A stretch of DNA of 64,000 bases from Oceanobacillus jordanicus (GCF_022095695.1 NZ_JAIFZM010000007.1:124001-188000); one strand, 5' to 3'. Counted from the first letter of the stretch, positions 17,013 to 25,863 are shown. Program-made: numbers and translations. The notes: generated by a model from the letters alone, not told the origin.

Positions 17013-17858
17013 ATGAGAAGATATACAAGTCTGTTGTTCATGATTGGTCTTATCGTTTTCATTGCTTTTGGCTGTGCAAAGGATGAAGTAACCCCTGCTA
17101 ATGGTGAGCAACCTGTAGCAGCTTCTGAAATACCAGAAAAGGAAATCATGCTTCAGGAAAAACAACCAGTAGGAACAGACAAAGCGAAGCAGGAAACCGA
17201 GCCAAAAGAGGAAAAGACATCGAAACAAACGAACGCTGATTCCTCCGAAGAAAATTCGGATCAGGAAGAGAAACAGGATAGCGGTTCAAGTAGCACAGAT
17301 ACCAACGCAAACTCCAGTTCAACTTCCAACAAAGCAGAAGCACCTGCTGCTCAGAAAGAAGAGCCTCTTACAGAGAAACAGCAGGATAGCAAGGTAGAAG
17401 AAGAAACGAAAAAAACGAAGCAGAATGAGACACCAACAAAAGCGAAAGAGAAACCTGATAAAAGCAAGGAAAAAGAAGAAAAGCAGGATCCCCCCAAGAA
17501 GCCAGAAGAACCAGCCTCCTATGTGACGTTCTCAGTTGACGCGCGGGATATAAAAGGTCAAATTGTTCCGCAAACAAGGGTGGAATGGAAGGAAGGGGAT
17601 ACCATACTTGATATTACTCGAAGGATCTTAAAGCAGAAGGGAATCCAATTTAGCGTAACGGGTTCTAACTCCACTGCATATGTTCAAGGTATTGATAACT
17701 TGTATGAATTCGATGAAGGGCAAAATAGTGGGTGGATGATCCGTCTTGATGGCGCGCTGATTAAACAGAGTGCCGGGGCAACACCTGTACAGGATGGCCA
17801 AGTAATTTACTGGTTTTATACCACAAATTATCTGGAAGAAAGTGGGGCGGAAGGATGA
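17013..17858 (+). CDS. DUF4430-domain lipoprotein (probable membrane B12-binding protein)
   Basis: The 281-residue protein has a lipoprotein signal peptide with lipobox AFGC near residue 21, a low-complexity Lys/Glu/Ser/Gln-rich spacer (about 25-168), and one DUF4430 domain at the C-terminus (about 170-275) ending with WFYTTNY. The spacer would hold the binding domain away from the membrane. It lies between the wall-anchored protein and the ECF T component, and its stop overlaps the next ATG (ATGA). It probably passes cobalamin from the wall protein to the transporter (inference). ATG 17013 follows AAGGAGAG. Confidence 0.85.
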   Translation: MRRYTSLLFMIGLIVFIAFGCAKDEVTPANGEQPVAASEIPEKEIMLQEKQPVGTDKAKQETEPKEEKTSKQTNADSSEENSDQEEKQDSGSSSTDTNANSSSTSNKAEAPAAQKEEPLTEKQQDSKVEEETKKTKQNETPTKAKEKPDKSKEKEEKQDPPKKPEEPASYVTFSVDARDIKGQIVPQTRVEWKEGDTILDITRRILKQKGIQFSVTGSNSTAYVQGIDNLYEFDEGQNSGWMIRLDGALIKQSAGATPVQDGQVIYWFYTTNYLEESGAEG

Positions 17859-18745
17859 GCACAAGGGGTGTTTGGTCCTTTCATCCAGCTGTGATGCTTG
17901 CCTATTATGTCGTTGTCATAATTGGTTTCATGCTCTCCCAACATCCTGTCTTTTTGGCAGTAGGCGTAGGATTTCTACTTGTCTTTCATTTTCTTATAGA
18001 TAAAGGAAAGCAATTGAAAACCTGGTCAACTATGATTCTTACATTGGCAGTATTTATTCTTGTATTAACCCCCGTATTTAACCGGAGAGGGAATCATATT
18101 TTATTTTATTTATTTGGCAATCAAGTCATGCTTGAGGCGATAATACAAGGGATTATGCTGGCGTTAACCTTGGTAGGTATCTTGCTAGTGTTTATAAGTC
18201 TGAATCAAATCATTAGCCAAGACCGGTTTTTATACTTATTTGCTCGCATTTCCCCGCAATGGGCGCTGTTAAGTATGCTTGCTGTCCGTTTTGTACCATT
18301 GTTAAAAAAACGCTTAAAGGAAATAGAAGAGATACAGAAGGTTAGGGGATTCTCTGTTACAAAAGGGAGCATAAAAGAACGAGGAAAAAACGGCATGTTA
18401 TTTTTACAGGCCCTGTTAACAGGCTCACTTGAGCAATCCATCCAATCGGCTGATTCCATGTCAGCAAGGGGATATGGTCAGCAAAAACGCACCCATTACC
18501 AAGCCTTTACCATGAAAAACAAGGATTGGTACGCATTGACATTTATACTGGTAACAGGATCTTGCATGGTTTTTGGATGGTGGCTTGAAGATAGCGTCCT
18601 GTCTCTATTGCCTGTCCTTGAGACATCCCAACTTGAACAGAGGGAATGGGTCTTTATCGCCAACTGGACCCTGTTACTCGCTTTTCCGCTGTGGTTAGAA
18701 GGGAAGGAAGTAGCAAAATGGAAATTTTATCTGCAAAAAATATAA
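17855..18745 (+). CDS. ECF transporter transmembrane (T) component
   Basis: The 296-residue membrane protein is of the EcfT/CbiQ family, with about six hydrophobic segments and the coupling-helix motif ADSMSARGYG near residue 205 that contacts the ATPases. It overlaps the lipoprotein gene by four bases and the ATPase gene by 28. It would join the S component to the ATPase pair. Position behind a B12 riboswitch suggests it belongs to a dedicated cobalamin (CbrTUV-type) system rather than the shared EcfA-EcfA2-EcfT module; the Cbr name comes from comparative genomics of Firmicutes. Confidence 0.9.
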   Translation: MSTRGVWSFHPAVMLAYYVVVIIGFMLSQHPVFLAVGVGFLLVFHFLIDKGKQLKTWSTMILTLAVFILVLTPVFNRRGNHILFYLFGNQVMLEAIIQGIMLALTLVGILLVFISLNQIISQDRFLYLFARISPQWALLSMLAVRFVPLLKKRLKEIEEIQKVRGFSVTKGSIKERGKNGMLFLQALLTGSLEQSIQSADSMSARGYGQQKRTHYQAFTMKNKDWYALTFILVTGSCMVFGWWLEDSVLSLLPVLETSQLEQREWVFIANWTLLLAFPLWLEGKEVAKWKFYLQKI

Positions 18746-20358
18746 GTTTCACCTATCCACTGGAAGAAAAACCAGCATTAAAAGAAGTGGATTTTCACAT
18801 ACATAAAGGAGAGTTTGTGGTGCTTTGCGGTGCATCAGGTAGTGGCAAAACAACCTTATTACATCTTCTTAAACAAGAAATAGCCCCACATGGAAAGCTG
18901 GAGGGGAGCATTTTTTATAAAGGAACCCAGCTTGAGAAGCAAAACAAGCCACCAGATGACATTGGCATTGTTTTTCAGGACCCGGAAAATCAGATCGTGA
19001 TGGATAATGTTATGGAAGAGCTGTTATTTGGTATGGAAAATAAAGGCTATCAGACGGAAGACATGCGCAAAAAAGTTGCCGAGATGACGCACTACTTTGG
19101 ACTAACTCACCTGCTAGATAAAAAAACAAGTGAGCTTTCAGGAGGGGAAAAGCAAAAAGTGAATTTGGTGTCCGTTCTTTTACTGGAACCAGACCTCTTA
19201 TTGCTTGATGAACCTACAGCACAGTTAGACCCAATTGCAGCCAAAGAGTTTATCCAAACGTTAACACAGTTAAACCGTGAATTTGGCATCACTATTTTAA
19301 TGGTGGAACATCGCCTAGAAGAACTATTTGCTGCAGCCGACAGAGTCCTTGTTCTAGAAGAAGGGGTAAAGAAGATAGATGCTCCGCCCCGTGAAGCTGT
19401 CGCAATGTTGCATATACATCCTATTTTAAACTATTTTTTACCAAGTGCTTCTAGATTGTTTCTACACTTTCAACCAGAGGTAGCTCCAAGAAGCATCCCT
19501 ACCAATGTAAAGGAAGGTAGAGATTGGCTTTTGGCAAACAACATAACAGCTGACTCGGATATGGAAGCAGAGCAAGAGGCAACTCCTATATTTACTCTAA
19601 AGGAAATCGATTTTCAATATAACAAAGACACAGCACCTGTCCTACATAATCTGTCCCTGTCTGTGAACAAAGGAGAATTGCTCGCTATTCTCGGGGCAAA
19701 TGGGACGGGAAAATCAACGTTACTTAAAGTCATGGCCGGCATTCTACGACCGCAACATGGAAAAGTGCTTTATGATGGAAAAAAACAGAAAAACCTGGTG
19801 AACATGGCTATTCGTTATTTACCGCAAAATCCCGCCCTTTATTTCCTTGAGGATACGCTAATGGCGGAATACAGCCAGATTGTAAAGAAGCACCCAGTTG
19901 AGAATGGAGAAGCGATAATTGCTACACTGCTAGATACATTTGGCCTCAAAGGTATTGAGGAAAGGCATCCTGCTGATTTAAGTGGTGGTGAATTACAAAA
20001 AGCAGCTTTACTCGGCACACTGCTCGAGGATCCAAAGATCTTGTTAATTGATGAGCCGACAAAAGGCCTTGATCCTTATTCGAAAAAAGTGTTTGGAACA
20101 TTACTAGGAGATCTTAGGAAGCAGGGTTTGACCATTGTAATGGTGACCCATGATGTTGAATTCGCAGCAAATTATGCAACACGTTGTAGCATGCTTTTTC
20201 AGGGGGATATTTCGGTTACAGAGGGTACCAGAGCCTTCTTTAAGGGAAATACCTATTACACAACGGTAATGAATCGAATGACCAGAAAATCCGCAGCACC
20301 ACTAGCTGTAACATTAGAGGAGGCAAAAGAGAATTGGCGCGTTCAAAGAAAATCTTAA
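18718..20358 (+). CDS. ECF transporter ATPase with two fused ABC domains
   Basis: The 546-residue protein holds two complete nucleotide-binding domains. The first has Walker A GASGSGKTT, signature LSGGEKQK and Walker B LLLLDEP; the second has GANGTGKST, LSGGELQK and ILLIDEP. The fusion replaces the EcfA/EcfA2 pair and powers uptake. ATG 18718 follows AAGGAAG and overlaps the T-component gene by 28 bases; longer starts lie inside that gene without a ribosome site. Fused double ATPases are known in dedicated ECF systems such as YkoD. Confidence 0.93.
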   Translation: MEILSAKNISFTYPLEEKPALKEVDFHIHKGEFVVLCGASGSGKTTLLHLLKQEIAPHGKLEGSIFYKGTQLEKQNKPPDDIGIVFQDPENQIVMDNVMEELLFGMENKGYQTEDMRKKVAEMTHYFGLTHLLDKKTSELSGGEKQKVNLVSVLLLEPDLLLLDEPTAQLDPIAAKEFIQTLTQLNREFGITILMVEHRLEELFAAADRVLVLEEGVKKIDAPPREAVAMLHIHPILNYFLPSASRLFLHFQPEVAPRSIPTNVKEGRDWLLANNITADSDMEAEQEATPIFTLKEIDFQYNKDTAPVLHNLSLSVNKGELLAILGANGTGKSTLLKVMAGILRPQHGKVLYDGKKQKNLVNMAIRYLPQNPALYFLEDTLMAEYSQIVKKHPVENGEAIIATLLDTFGLKGIEERHPADLSGGELQKAALLGTLLEDPKILLIDEPTKGLDPYSKKVFGTLLGDLRKQGLTIVMVTHDVEFAANYATRCSMLFQGDISVTEGTRAFFKGNTYYTTVMNRMTRKSAAPLAVTLEEAKENWRVQRKS

Positions 20359-21017
20359 TTATCCTAAGTGTCGCTGTATTGCTTTTGCTCTGTTGCTTTC
20401 CTTTAATCATTTCAGAACATTATATGATCGTTAGTCTGCTTATCATGGGCATTTCCTTTCTACCCTTTATGTATCGTTTTTCTAAACAGAAATTGACGAG
20501 CAGAGAGCTTGTCATGCTTGCGATCCTTGGAGCAATTGCAGCGGTGAGTCGGGTACCATTTGCTTCATTACCAAGTGTTCAGCCAACCACATTCGTCATC
20601 ATTGCTGCAGCGATTGTCTTAGGCCCGCAAAGTGGATTCGTTATTGGTGTGTTGGCAGCGATTGTTTCCAACCTTTTCTTAGGCCAGGGCCCGTGGACTC
20701 CTTGGCAAATGTACGCCTGGGGCATGATTGGATTGACCGCAGGACTGTTGCGCAACACGCTGTTCATGAAACATATGCTAGGTAGATGTGTGTATGGATT
20801 TGGGGTCGGTTTTCTATTCGGCTGGTTTATGAATCTTTGGTTCGTCGTAAGCATGATCAACCAAATAAGCTGGACAGAGATTCTTTTATATTACAGTGCA
20901 AGTTTTTATTTTGATTTGGCCCATGCGCTTTCAAATGTAATTTTCTTGTTTCTATTCAGCAACGCTTGGATTAAAATTATAAAGCGTTTTAAGACCAAGT
21001 ACGGTTTATTCGAATAA
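20334..21017 (+). CDS. ECF transporter S component, probably cobalamin-specific (CbrT-like)
   Basis: The 227-residue membrane protein has about six to seven hydrophobic segments and the S-component landmarks LGAIAAVSR and PWTPWQM. It begins with TTG at 20334, preceded by AGAGGAGG at 20316-20323, and overlaps the ATPase gene by 25 bases. It should bind the vitamin and dock on the T component. Substrate assignment rests on the cobalamin riboswitch at the head of the operon and the transcobalamin-like proteins; the sequence alone does not prove it. Confidence 0.85.
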   Translation: MARSKKILIILSVAVLLLLCCFPLIISEHYMIVSLLIMGISFLPFMYRFSKQKLTSRELVMLAILGAIAAVSRVPFASLPSVQPTTFVIIAAAIVLGPQSGFVIGVLAAIVSNLFLGQGPWTPWQMYAWGMIGLTAGLLRNTLFMKHMLGRCVYGFGVGFLFGWFMNLWFVVSMINQISWTEILLYYSASFYFDLAHALSNVIFLFLFSNAWIKIIKRFKTKYGLFE

Positions 21018-21132
21018 AGTGTACCTTCATTAAATGGTGGTTTTACTACCAGGTAAGGCGGATAACCATGTATGTTTTTGCCCTGTCCGGCAATAACTAA
21101 GGGTAACCGAATCTTTAAAAAGGGCTGATGAT

Positions 21133-21450
21133 ATGTGGAAACGTGGCATGATGCTGGCTGGGGCTTTCTTCATCCTCCTAAGTGGAGAAATTTCCTATGC
21201 AAAAGTTGATGATGGAACAGTAACCCCAGAAGAGGAAAAGGAACATAATTGGCAAGCGCAGGATACATATACAGAAAAGGTAGACGGGGGCGAGCATGAA
21301 TTCACCTATTGGAAGAATTTTATGCGTCATACGCGCACCTGTCAGATCATCCATCATATCAAAGTGGTCGTATATTATTGCGATGTCCATGATGAAACAA
21401 AGACAGAGAGCACGTTAATTAAAACAGAACATAGTGGAAGGCATAAATAA
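21133..21450 (+). CDS. Small secreted protein of unknown function
   Basis: The 105-residue product has an N-terminal signal peptide (MWKRGMM then a hydrophobic core to about SYAKV), a charged middle, and a C-terminal region rich in His with two Cys residues (TCQIIHHIK and YYCDVHDE). I do not recognise a family. The two Cys could form a disulfide or, with the His, bind a metal or cofactor. It is 115 bases after the B12 transporter and is closed by its own terminator, so it may be the last gene of that operon or separate. ATG 21133 has only a weak AAAAAGGG upstream. Confidence 0.65.
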   Translation: MWKRGMMLAGAFFILLSGEISYAKVDDGTVTPEEEKEHNWQAQDTYTEKVDGGEHEFTYWKNFMRHTRTCQIIHHIKVVVYYCDVHDETKTESTLIKTEHSGRHK

Positions 21451-21460
21451 GTTTACAAGC

Positions 21461-21493
21461 AAGGGAGGCAGCATACGACTGCTTCCTTTTTTT
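21461..21493 (+). terminator. Rho-independent terminator
   Basis: AAGGGAGGCAG (21461-21471) pairs with CTGCTTCCTTT (21479-21489), two G-T pairs, followed by a T run. It ends the small secreted protein gene and possibly the whole B12 unit. Confidence 0.88.
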
Positions 21494-21613
21494 GTGTTTC
21501 AGGGAAAAATCACTCCTCAAGAAGCTTGTATATAATCAATTGTTAATTTTCAAACAAATACAAATTATGGTATGATAAGGGTCAAAATAACAGCAAATTT
21601 AAGGGGGATTTTT

Positions 21614-21955
21614 ATGTGGGAGACGCTGCTACCTTGGTTTACGGCCCTGTATTTTCTCTTTTTCCTGATAACAATTGTGATGGCAATATGGAGTATTAGA
21701 AGAAAACGACTGGAAGACTTAGCCTATCCTGCATTGGCCATGGCATTTATCACCCCTATTGCAACGTTGTTATATCTCATTGGAAGACCTGAAGGGTCAA
21801 ATGAGTTGGAGTACTTCTTGCAAAACGTAGTGAAAGGCGATGTCATGGCAATTTTTGTACTTGCACTTTATAGTTACTTGATCTTTTGGTGGGTGGTAAC
21901 GACAATGAAGTGGAAATCCTCGAAAGCAGTAAATATCAACAAGGAGGCCAACTAA
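21614..21955 (+). CDS. Small integral membrane protein, unknown
   Basis: The 113-residue product has three hydrophobic segments (about residues 6-28, 36-55 and 77-100) separated by short charged loops. I do not recognise the family. ATG 21614 follows AAGGGGG; an upstream start would add an implausible N-terminus. The stop overlaps the ATG of the next small gene (TAATG), so the two are likely co-translated. Confidence 0.65.
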   Translation: MWETLLPWFTALYFLFFLITIVMAIWSIRRKRLEDLAYPALAMAFITPIATLLYLIGRPEGSNELEYFLQNVVKGDVMAIFVLALYSYLIFWWVVTTMKWKSSKAVNINKEAN

Positions 21956-22173
21956 TGGAGGTTGCAGCAAATCAAACAGATTGTATATGTGTAGTGTTTG
22001 TTTTTCAAAAAACAGAACAGACCGAAGAAGTGCATCTTAATTCTGCTCAATTAACAGCATTACTTAACGCAAAACAGGTTTGGATTGAAAGATTTAGTTC
22101 CAACCTAAAAATAGATAGTACTGTCTGGTCCTATGGTAATAACAAAGTTTCTTTCCAAATCTATTTGAAGTAG
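21955..22173 (+). CDS. Small cytoplasmic protein, unknown
   Basis: The 72-residue product begins with MEVAANQTD and has a beta-strand-like CICVVFVF segment, then a helix with HLNSAQLTALLNAKQ. The start is set by AAGGAGG 8 bases upstream and the one-base overlap with the preceding gene. No family is recognised. A repeat element with terminal inverted repeats begins 8 bases after its stop. Confidence 0.6.
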   Translation: MEVAANQTDCICVVFVFQKTEQTEEVHLNSAQLTALLNAKQVWIERFSSNLKIDSTVWSYGNNKVSFQIYLK

Positions 22174-22180
22174 TAGAGGT

Positions 22181-22516
22181 TGTTCAAAAAATTCGGTTAA
22201 AATGACGCATCGGTACTGATGACCTTCGACTAAATTCCGACACGTCCGTCCTGTGTCGAACGTCGAAATCACCACATCCTGTGGAAGCTCGTTGGCTTGC
22301 TTTTCCGTTCCTCACGTATTAAAAGATTTCACTGAACTTCTGTTAAAACCGTCCACGTCCTGTGGACAACACAGAAGTCAACACATCCTGTGTAAGCCCG
22401 GTACTCAAAGCTACGACTTCTCGAACTTCGACGCACAGGACGTGTTTGTGTCGGCGTTGCAATAGGACGTTGCGATCTTAGCCGACCTCGGTCCTTTTTA
22501 TCCTCTTTTTTGAACA
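22181..22516. mobile_element. MITE-like element with 11-bp terminal inverted repeats
   Basis: TGTTCAAAAAA at 22181-22191 and its exact complement at 22506-22516 bound 336 bases without a credible gene. Inside are at least four short hairpins whose loops show TCC or TCCT (22238-22258, 22272-22284, 22351-22367, 22381-22393), and two later ones showing AGGAC. No target-site duplication is evident. It may be a non-autonomous element or a structured RNA. Confidence 0.7.
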
Positions 22517-22557
22517 CGCACTATAAGTAAAAAGAGATTCACTGAGGGGGATTATTT

Positions 22558-23118
22558 ATGCTTTATAATCAAGCGTTGCGAACGATTACGACAGAGCGGC
22601 TTGTGCTAAGGTTGTTTGAACAGACTGATGCAGAAGTGGTAGCAAAGCTCTGTAATAACATGAACATCTACCAAAATACATTATATCTTCCATACCCGTA
22701 TTCCTTAGAAGACGCGCTAGCCTGGATGGAACCTCATCTTGAACGTTTTGTGGCAGATAAATCTTATGAGTTTGCTGTTACAGATAAGGAAAATGGGCAG
22801 TTATATGGCGCGATCGCACTTTCAAACCATCACGTACATAAAAACGGTGAAGTGGCCTACTGGATTGGGGAGCCCTTCTGGGGAAAGGGGTACGCGACGG
22901 AAGCTGCCCAAGCTATCATCCAATTTGCCTTCGAGGAAAAACACTATCATAAAGTATTTGCACGGTACTTTGGGACAAATCCAGCCTCTGGAAGAGTGTT
23001 GCAAAAGGTAGGGATGAAGCAGGAAGGAATACTGAAAGACCATGTGAGAAAAGAAGACCGCTATGAAGATCTTGTTTATTATGGAATTATTCATGAAGGA
23101 GATATGGAGGGTAATTAA
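22558..23118 (+). CDS. GNAT N-acetyltransferase, RimJ/RimL-like
   Basis: The 186-residue cytoplasmic protein starts with TITTERLVLRLF, typical of the RimJ/RimL group, and has the acetyl-CoA-binding loop EPFWGKGYATEA near residue 105 and the C-terminal NPASGRVLQKVGMK motif. It should transfer an acetyl group to a protein N-terminus or small amine; the substrate is unknown. ATG 22558 follows GAGGGGG. Its stop overlaps the next gene by one base. Confidence 0.88.
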   Translation: MLYNQALRTITTERLVLRLFEQTDAEVVAKLCNNMNIYQNTLYLPYPYSLEDALAWMEPHLERFVADKSYEFAVTDKENGQLYGAIALSNHHVHKNGEVAYWIGEPFWGKGYATEAAQAIIQFAFEEKHYHKVFARYFGTNPASGRVLQKVGMKQEGILKDHVRKEDRYEDLVYYGIIHEGDMEGN

Positions 23119-23420
23119 TGTTAATAGTAGGAGTTTTATTAATCCCATTATTTCTTATTTCTCTGTACATTATTTTCAAATTCACTTGGGGAAAAGAAGG
23201 GAAAGGAGAACGAGGAGAAGAGATTTTAAATAAGTCAAATAGAGTCACAGTGCCAATTCTTCCAATTGGCTGGCTACTGTTGGAGATTTCGCACTCTATA
23301 TTCGATATTTCGTATTCGTTGTACCGTGATTCACTGTGGGTATTGGTGTTGATAAATTTTATCGTTCATGGTTTGGCAATCTACTTTTATAAGAATAATA
23401 AGCACCAAGCAAATGAGTAG
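23118..23420 (+). CDS. Small membrane protein, unknown
   Basis: The 100-residue product has three hydrophobic segments (about 2-22, 46-62, 71-91) and a Lys/Glu/Gly-rich loop between the first two. No family is recognised. Its ATG overlaps the stop of the acetyltransferase gene (TAATG), with GGAGGG upstream, so it is probably translated from the same transcript. Confidence 0.65.
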   Translation: MLIVGVLLIPLFLISLYIIFKFTWGKEGKGERGEEILNKSNRVTVPILPIGWLLLEISHSIFDISYSLYRDSLWVLVLINFIVHGLAIYFYKNNKHQANE

Positions 23421-23492
23421 AGGATTAGATTATAATAATAAAGGTCGTTATTTCAGTTGACCTCTCCATACTACAAAAACTAGGAGAATGCT

Positions 23493-23633
23493 ATGAATAA
23501 TCGAATGAAGCCACAAGTTATCGCTATTGCAGGAGTTTCAGGTGGCGGCAAAACGACGATCGCTAAATACTTACATAGAAAATTTAAAAATCTAAGTGTG
23601 GTGAAAAAATGGCATATATTTTTCGTATTATGA
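23493..23633 (+). pseudogene. Truncated P-loop kinase (uridine kinase-like) remnant
   Basis: An ATG at 23493 with TAGGAGA upstream opens a frame that encodes IAIAGVSGGGKTTIAKYLH, a textbook Walker A start of a uridine-kinase-like nucleoside kinase. Homology stops after about 35 residues, and the frame runs into the next gene out of frame, ending at 23633 after 46 codons. The rest of the kinase is missing, so this looks like a deletion that joined a kinase start to an acetyltransferase gene. Confidence 0.7.
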
Positions 23634-24076
23634 CACAAGAAGAAGCCGAAAATATCGCCTTTAACTGGCATTATGAAGGAGATTATTCTTTTTATGATAT
23701 GGAAGCAGATGAGGAAGATATGGAAGAGTTTTTAAATTCAGAGGCTCGTGGGGATTCTACGTTTGTTGTGGAAAAGGAGGAGGACTTAGTTGCTTTCTTC
23801 TCCGTTAAGAAGGTAAACGAGTCCACCATTGATATTGGGTTAGGGATGAGGCCTGATTTAACTGGTAAAGGGATGGGAAATGCCTTTCTGAAGGCAAGTT
23901 TAAAATTTGTCGAAGGCTCTTATAGCCCTGACCGAATTACATTATCTGTGGCAACATTTAACCAAAGAGCTATTAATGCATATAGAAAAATCGGCTTTAG
24001 AGACATGGAGACATTTATGCAAGCTACAAATGGAAGTACATATGAGTTTTTAAAGATGAGTTACACTTGTGCGTGA
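23609..24076 (+). CDS. GNAT N-acetyltransferase
   Basis: The 155-residue protein has the acetyl-CoA motif MRPDLTGKGMGNAF near residue 84 and the C-terminal NQRAINAYRKIGF signature. The start MAYIFRIMT is natural for the family, but no clear ribosome site precedes ATG 23609, because the DNA just upstream is the truncated kinase fragment. Translation may be coupled to that fragment, which overlaps the start by 25 bases. The substrate is unknown. Confidence 0.82.
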   Translation: MAYIFRIMTQEEAENIAFNWHYEGDYSFYDMEADEEDMEEFLNSEARGDSTFVVEKEEDLVAFFSVKKVNESTIDIGLGMRPDLTGKGMGNAFLKASLKFVEGSYSPDRITLSVATFNQRAINAYRKIGFRDMETFMQATNGSTYEFLKMSYTCA

Positions 24077-24244
24077 TCATATGCGTTTTGGAGAATAATT
24101 GACGTATTTTCAACCTTGACTTCATGGTTCCGTTTCTATTGATCAATTAAATGTTTTCTTCTTCAAGATCGTCGTCAGGATCTGCATTTACTTAGAAAAA
24201 TGTAGTTAGCGCACGCTTCAAATACCAGTTCCTGCTCACCATTT

Positions 24245-25720
24245 TTACTTTTCTTCAGCTTCGAAAATTTCCTCTACCGCCTTCATTTCATCATCCTGCA
24301 AAAGCATATACAATGTATCACCAGTTTTTAAGGTTAAACTCCCACTTGGTGGAACCGTATTCCCCTCTCGAAGAATCAACGTGATATTGACTGTTTCAGG
24401 CAAATGTAAGTCCTTTATTTTCTTGTCTGTAGCATTACTGTGTTCCGTTATTTGGTATTCAGCCACTTCAAGCTCTGTTTTCCCAACAGACAAGAGATCC
24501 ATTGTGTAGATCGGATTTGTATTGGGAGTTGACACAAGTCCTAGCTTTGACGCAACTTTAGGAATGGTAGTCCCTTGAATAAGTGTGGATGTCAGCACAA
24601 CAAAGAAAACAATATTAAAGTACAAGGCACTGTTTTCCAGATCTGCAAGTAAAGGAAAAAGTGCAAGTACGATTGGTACGGCTCCGCGCAGGCCAGACCA
24701 GGATAAGAAAAGTTTCTCTTTGAATTTAAACTTCATTCCTGTAACAGAGAGGAAGGCGGCTACCGGCCGGGCAATGAACATTAAAATCAAGGACAGAAAT
24801 AGCCCTTTTACCATAATACTAAAGCTGAATACATCACTTGGTGCAACAAACAATCCCAGTATGACGAACAATCCAATTTGAGCAATCCAGCTAAAGCCCT
24901 CATTAAATCGCAAAATCGGACTTCGTTGTTTTAATTGCGAATTTCCAATTACAAGCGCGGTTACATATACAGCAAGTAAACCACTCGCATTCAAGAGGGA
25001 ACCGATACTGTATGCTAAATATGCAAAGGATATGGCAAGTAATGGGTATAGTCCACTCGAGGATAGTTTGATCCGGTAAAGAGATTTGCTGGCAATTTTC
25101 CCAATTAACAGACCAATGAGCAAGCCTCCGCCCATCTGCAAAATAAATTGCCCAATAAACTCCAGAAGCCCCGTTCCTTCTTGGTTCACAACTGAAATTA
25201 AAGCTGTAGTAAGGAAAACTGCCATGGGGTCATTGGCGCCAGATTCCCCTTCCAAAGTAGCTTCCAATCGATTGGAAATATTTTTACCTGCAAGCATGGC
25301 GAATACGGCTGCAGCATCGGTAGAGCCAACAAGTGCACCCATTAGAAATGCTTCGGCCCAGTTTAAATCAAATAGAAAATAAGCTGCCACCCCAACCAGG
25401 GCACTTGTTAGTAGCACACCAACTGTGGCAAGGGATATAGCAGGTGCAGCCACAGGTCGAATCGTTTTCCACTGTGTCTGCATCCCACCATCAAACAAGA
25501 TAATGACGAGGGCCATCATCCCGACAAGCTGTGCAATTTCTGGGTTACTAAAATTTATAATTCCCAGTATGTCACTGCCGGCAATCATTCCAAATAAAAT
25601 AAAAAACAGAAGAGATGGAGCATTTACTTTAACGGAAAATTGTACCGCCAGAATACTGCAAATTAATAAAAGTGAAACGATAAGTATAAATAAATTTGAG
25701 TTATAGATTTCTTGTATCAT
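24245..25720 (-). CDS. CPA1-type K+/H+ (or Na+/H+) antiporter with TrkA-C domain
   Basis: The 491-residue membrane protein has twelve to thirteen hydrophobic segments of the Na+/H+ exchanger fold (FDGGMQ in segment 3, GSTDAAAV and ESGANDP in the core) and a cytoplasmic RCK_C/TrkA-C domain (about 400-485). This layout matches NhaP2/CvrA antiporters, which exchange K+ or Na+ for protons and control internal pH and osmolarity. I chose the ATG whose first base is 25720 because GGAGAG lies directly upstream on the minus strand; a start 12 bases earlier overlaps that site. It is a single gene facing away from the aldo/keto reductase. Confidence 0.9.
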   Translation of the reverse strand: MIQEIYNSNLFILIVSLLLICSILAVQFSVKVNAPSLLFFILFGMIAGSDILGIINFSNPEIAQLVGMMALVIILFDGGMQTQWKTIRPVAAPAISLATVGVLLTSALVGVAAYFLFDLNWAEAFLMGALVGSTDAAAVFAMLAGKNISNRLEATLEGESGANDPMAVFLTTALISVVNQEGTGLLEFIGQFILQMGGGLLIGLLIGKIASKSLYRIKLSSSGLYPLLAISFAYLAYSIGSLLNASGLLAVYVTALVIGNSQLKQRSPILRFNEGFSWIAQIGLFVILGLFVAPSDVFSFSIMVKGLFLSLILMFIARPVAAFLSVTGMKFKFKEKLFLSWSGLRGAVPIVLALFPLLADLENSALYFNIVFFVVLTSTLIQGTTIPKVASKLGLVSTPNTNPIYTMDLLSVGKTELEVAEYQITEHSNATDKKIKDLHLPETVNITLILREGNTVPPSGSLTLKTGDTLYMLLQDDEMKAVEEIFEAEEK

Positions 25721-25863
25721 AGCTCTCTCCATGTTCTATGTTGTTTTAATAACTTATTTATACCCTTTTTCATTCAGATTGACACTTCAGTAAAGGTTTG
25801 CGATTTTCTGACTAGTTCTTATACAATGAAGGTAGAATACTACAATTTTCGAGGAGGATATGC

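Noticed and set aside
22253-22465. 70-codon open frame in the element with terminal inverted repeats
   Set aside because: It crosses several hairpins, has no ribosome site and has no recognisable protein features.
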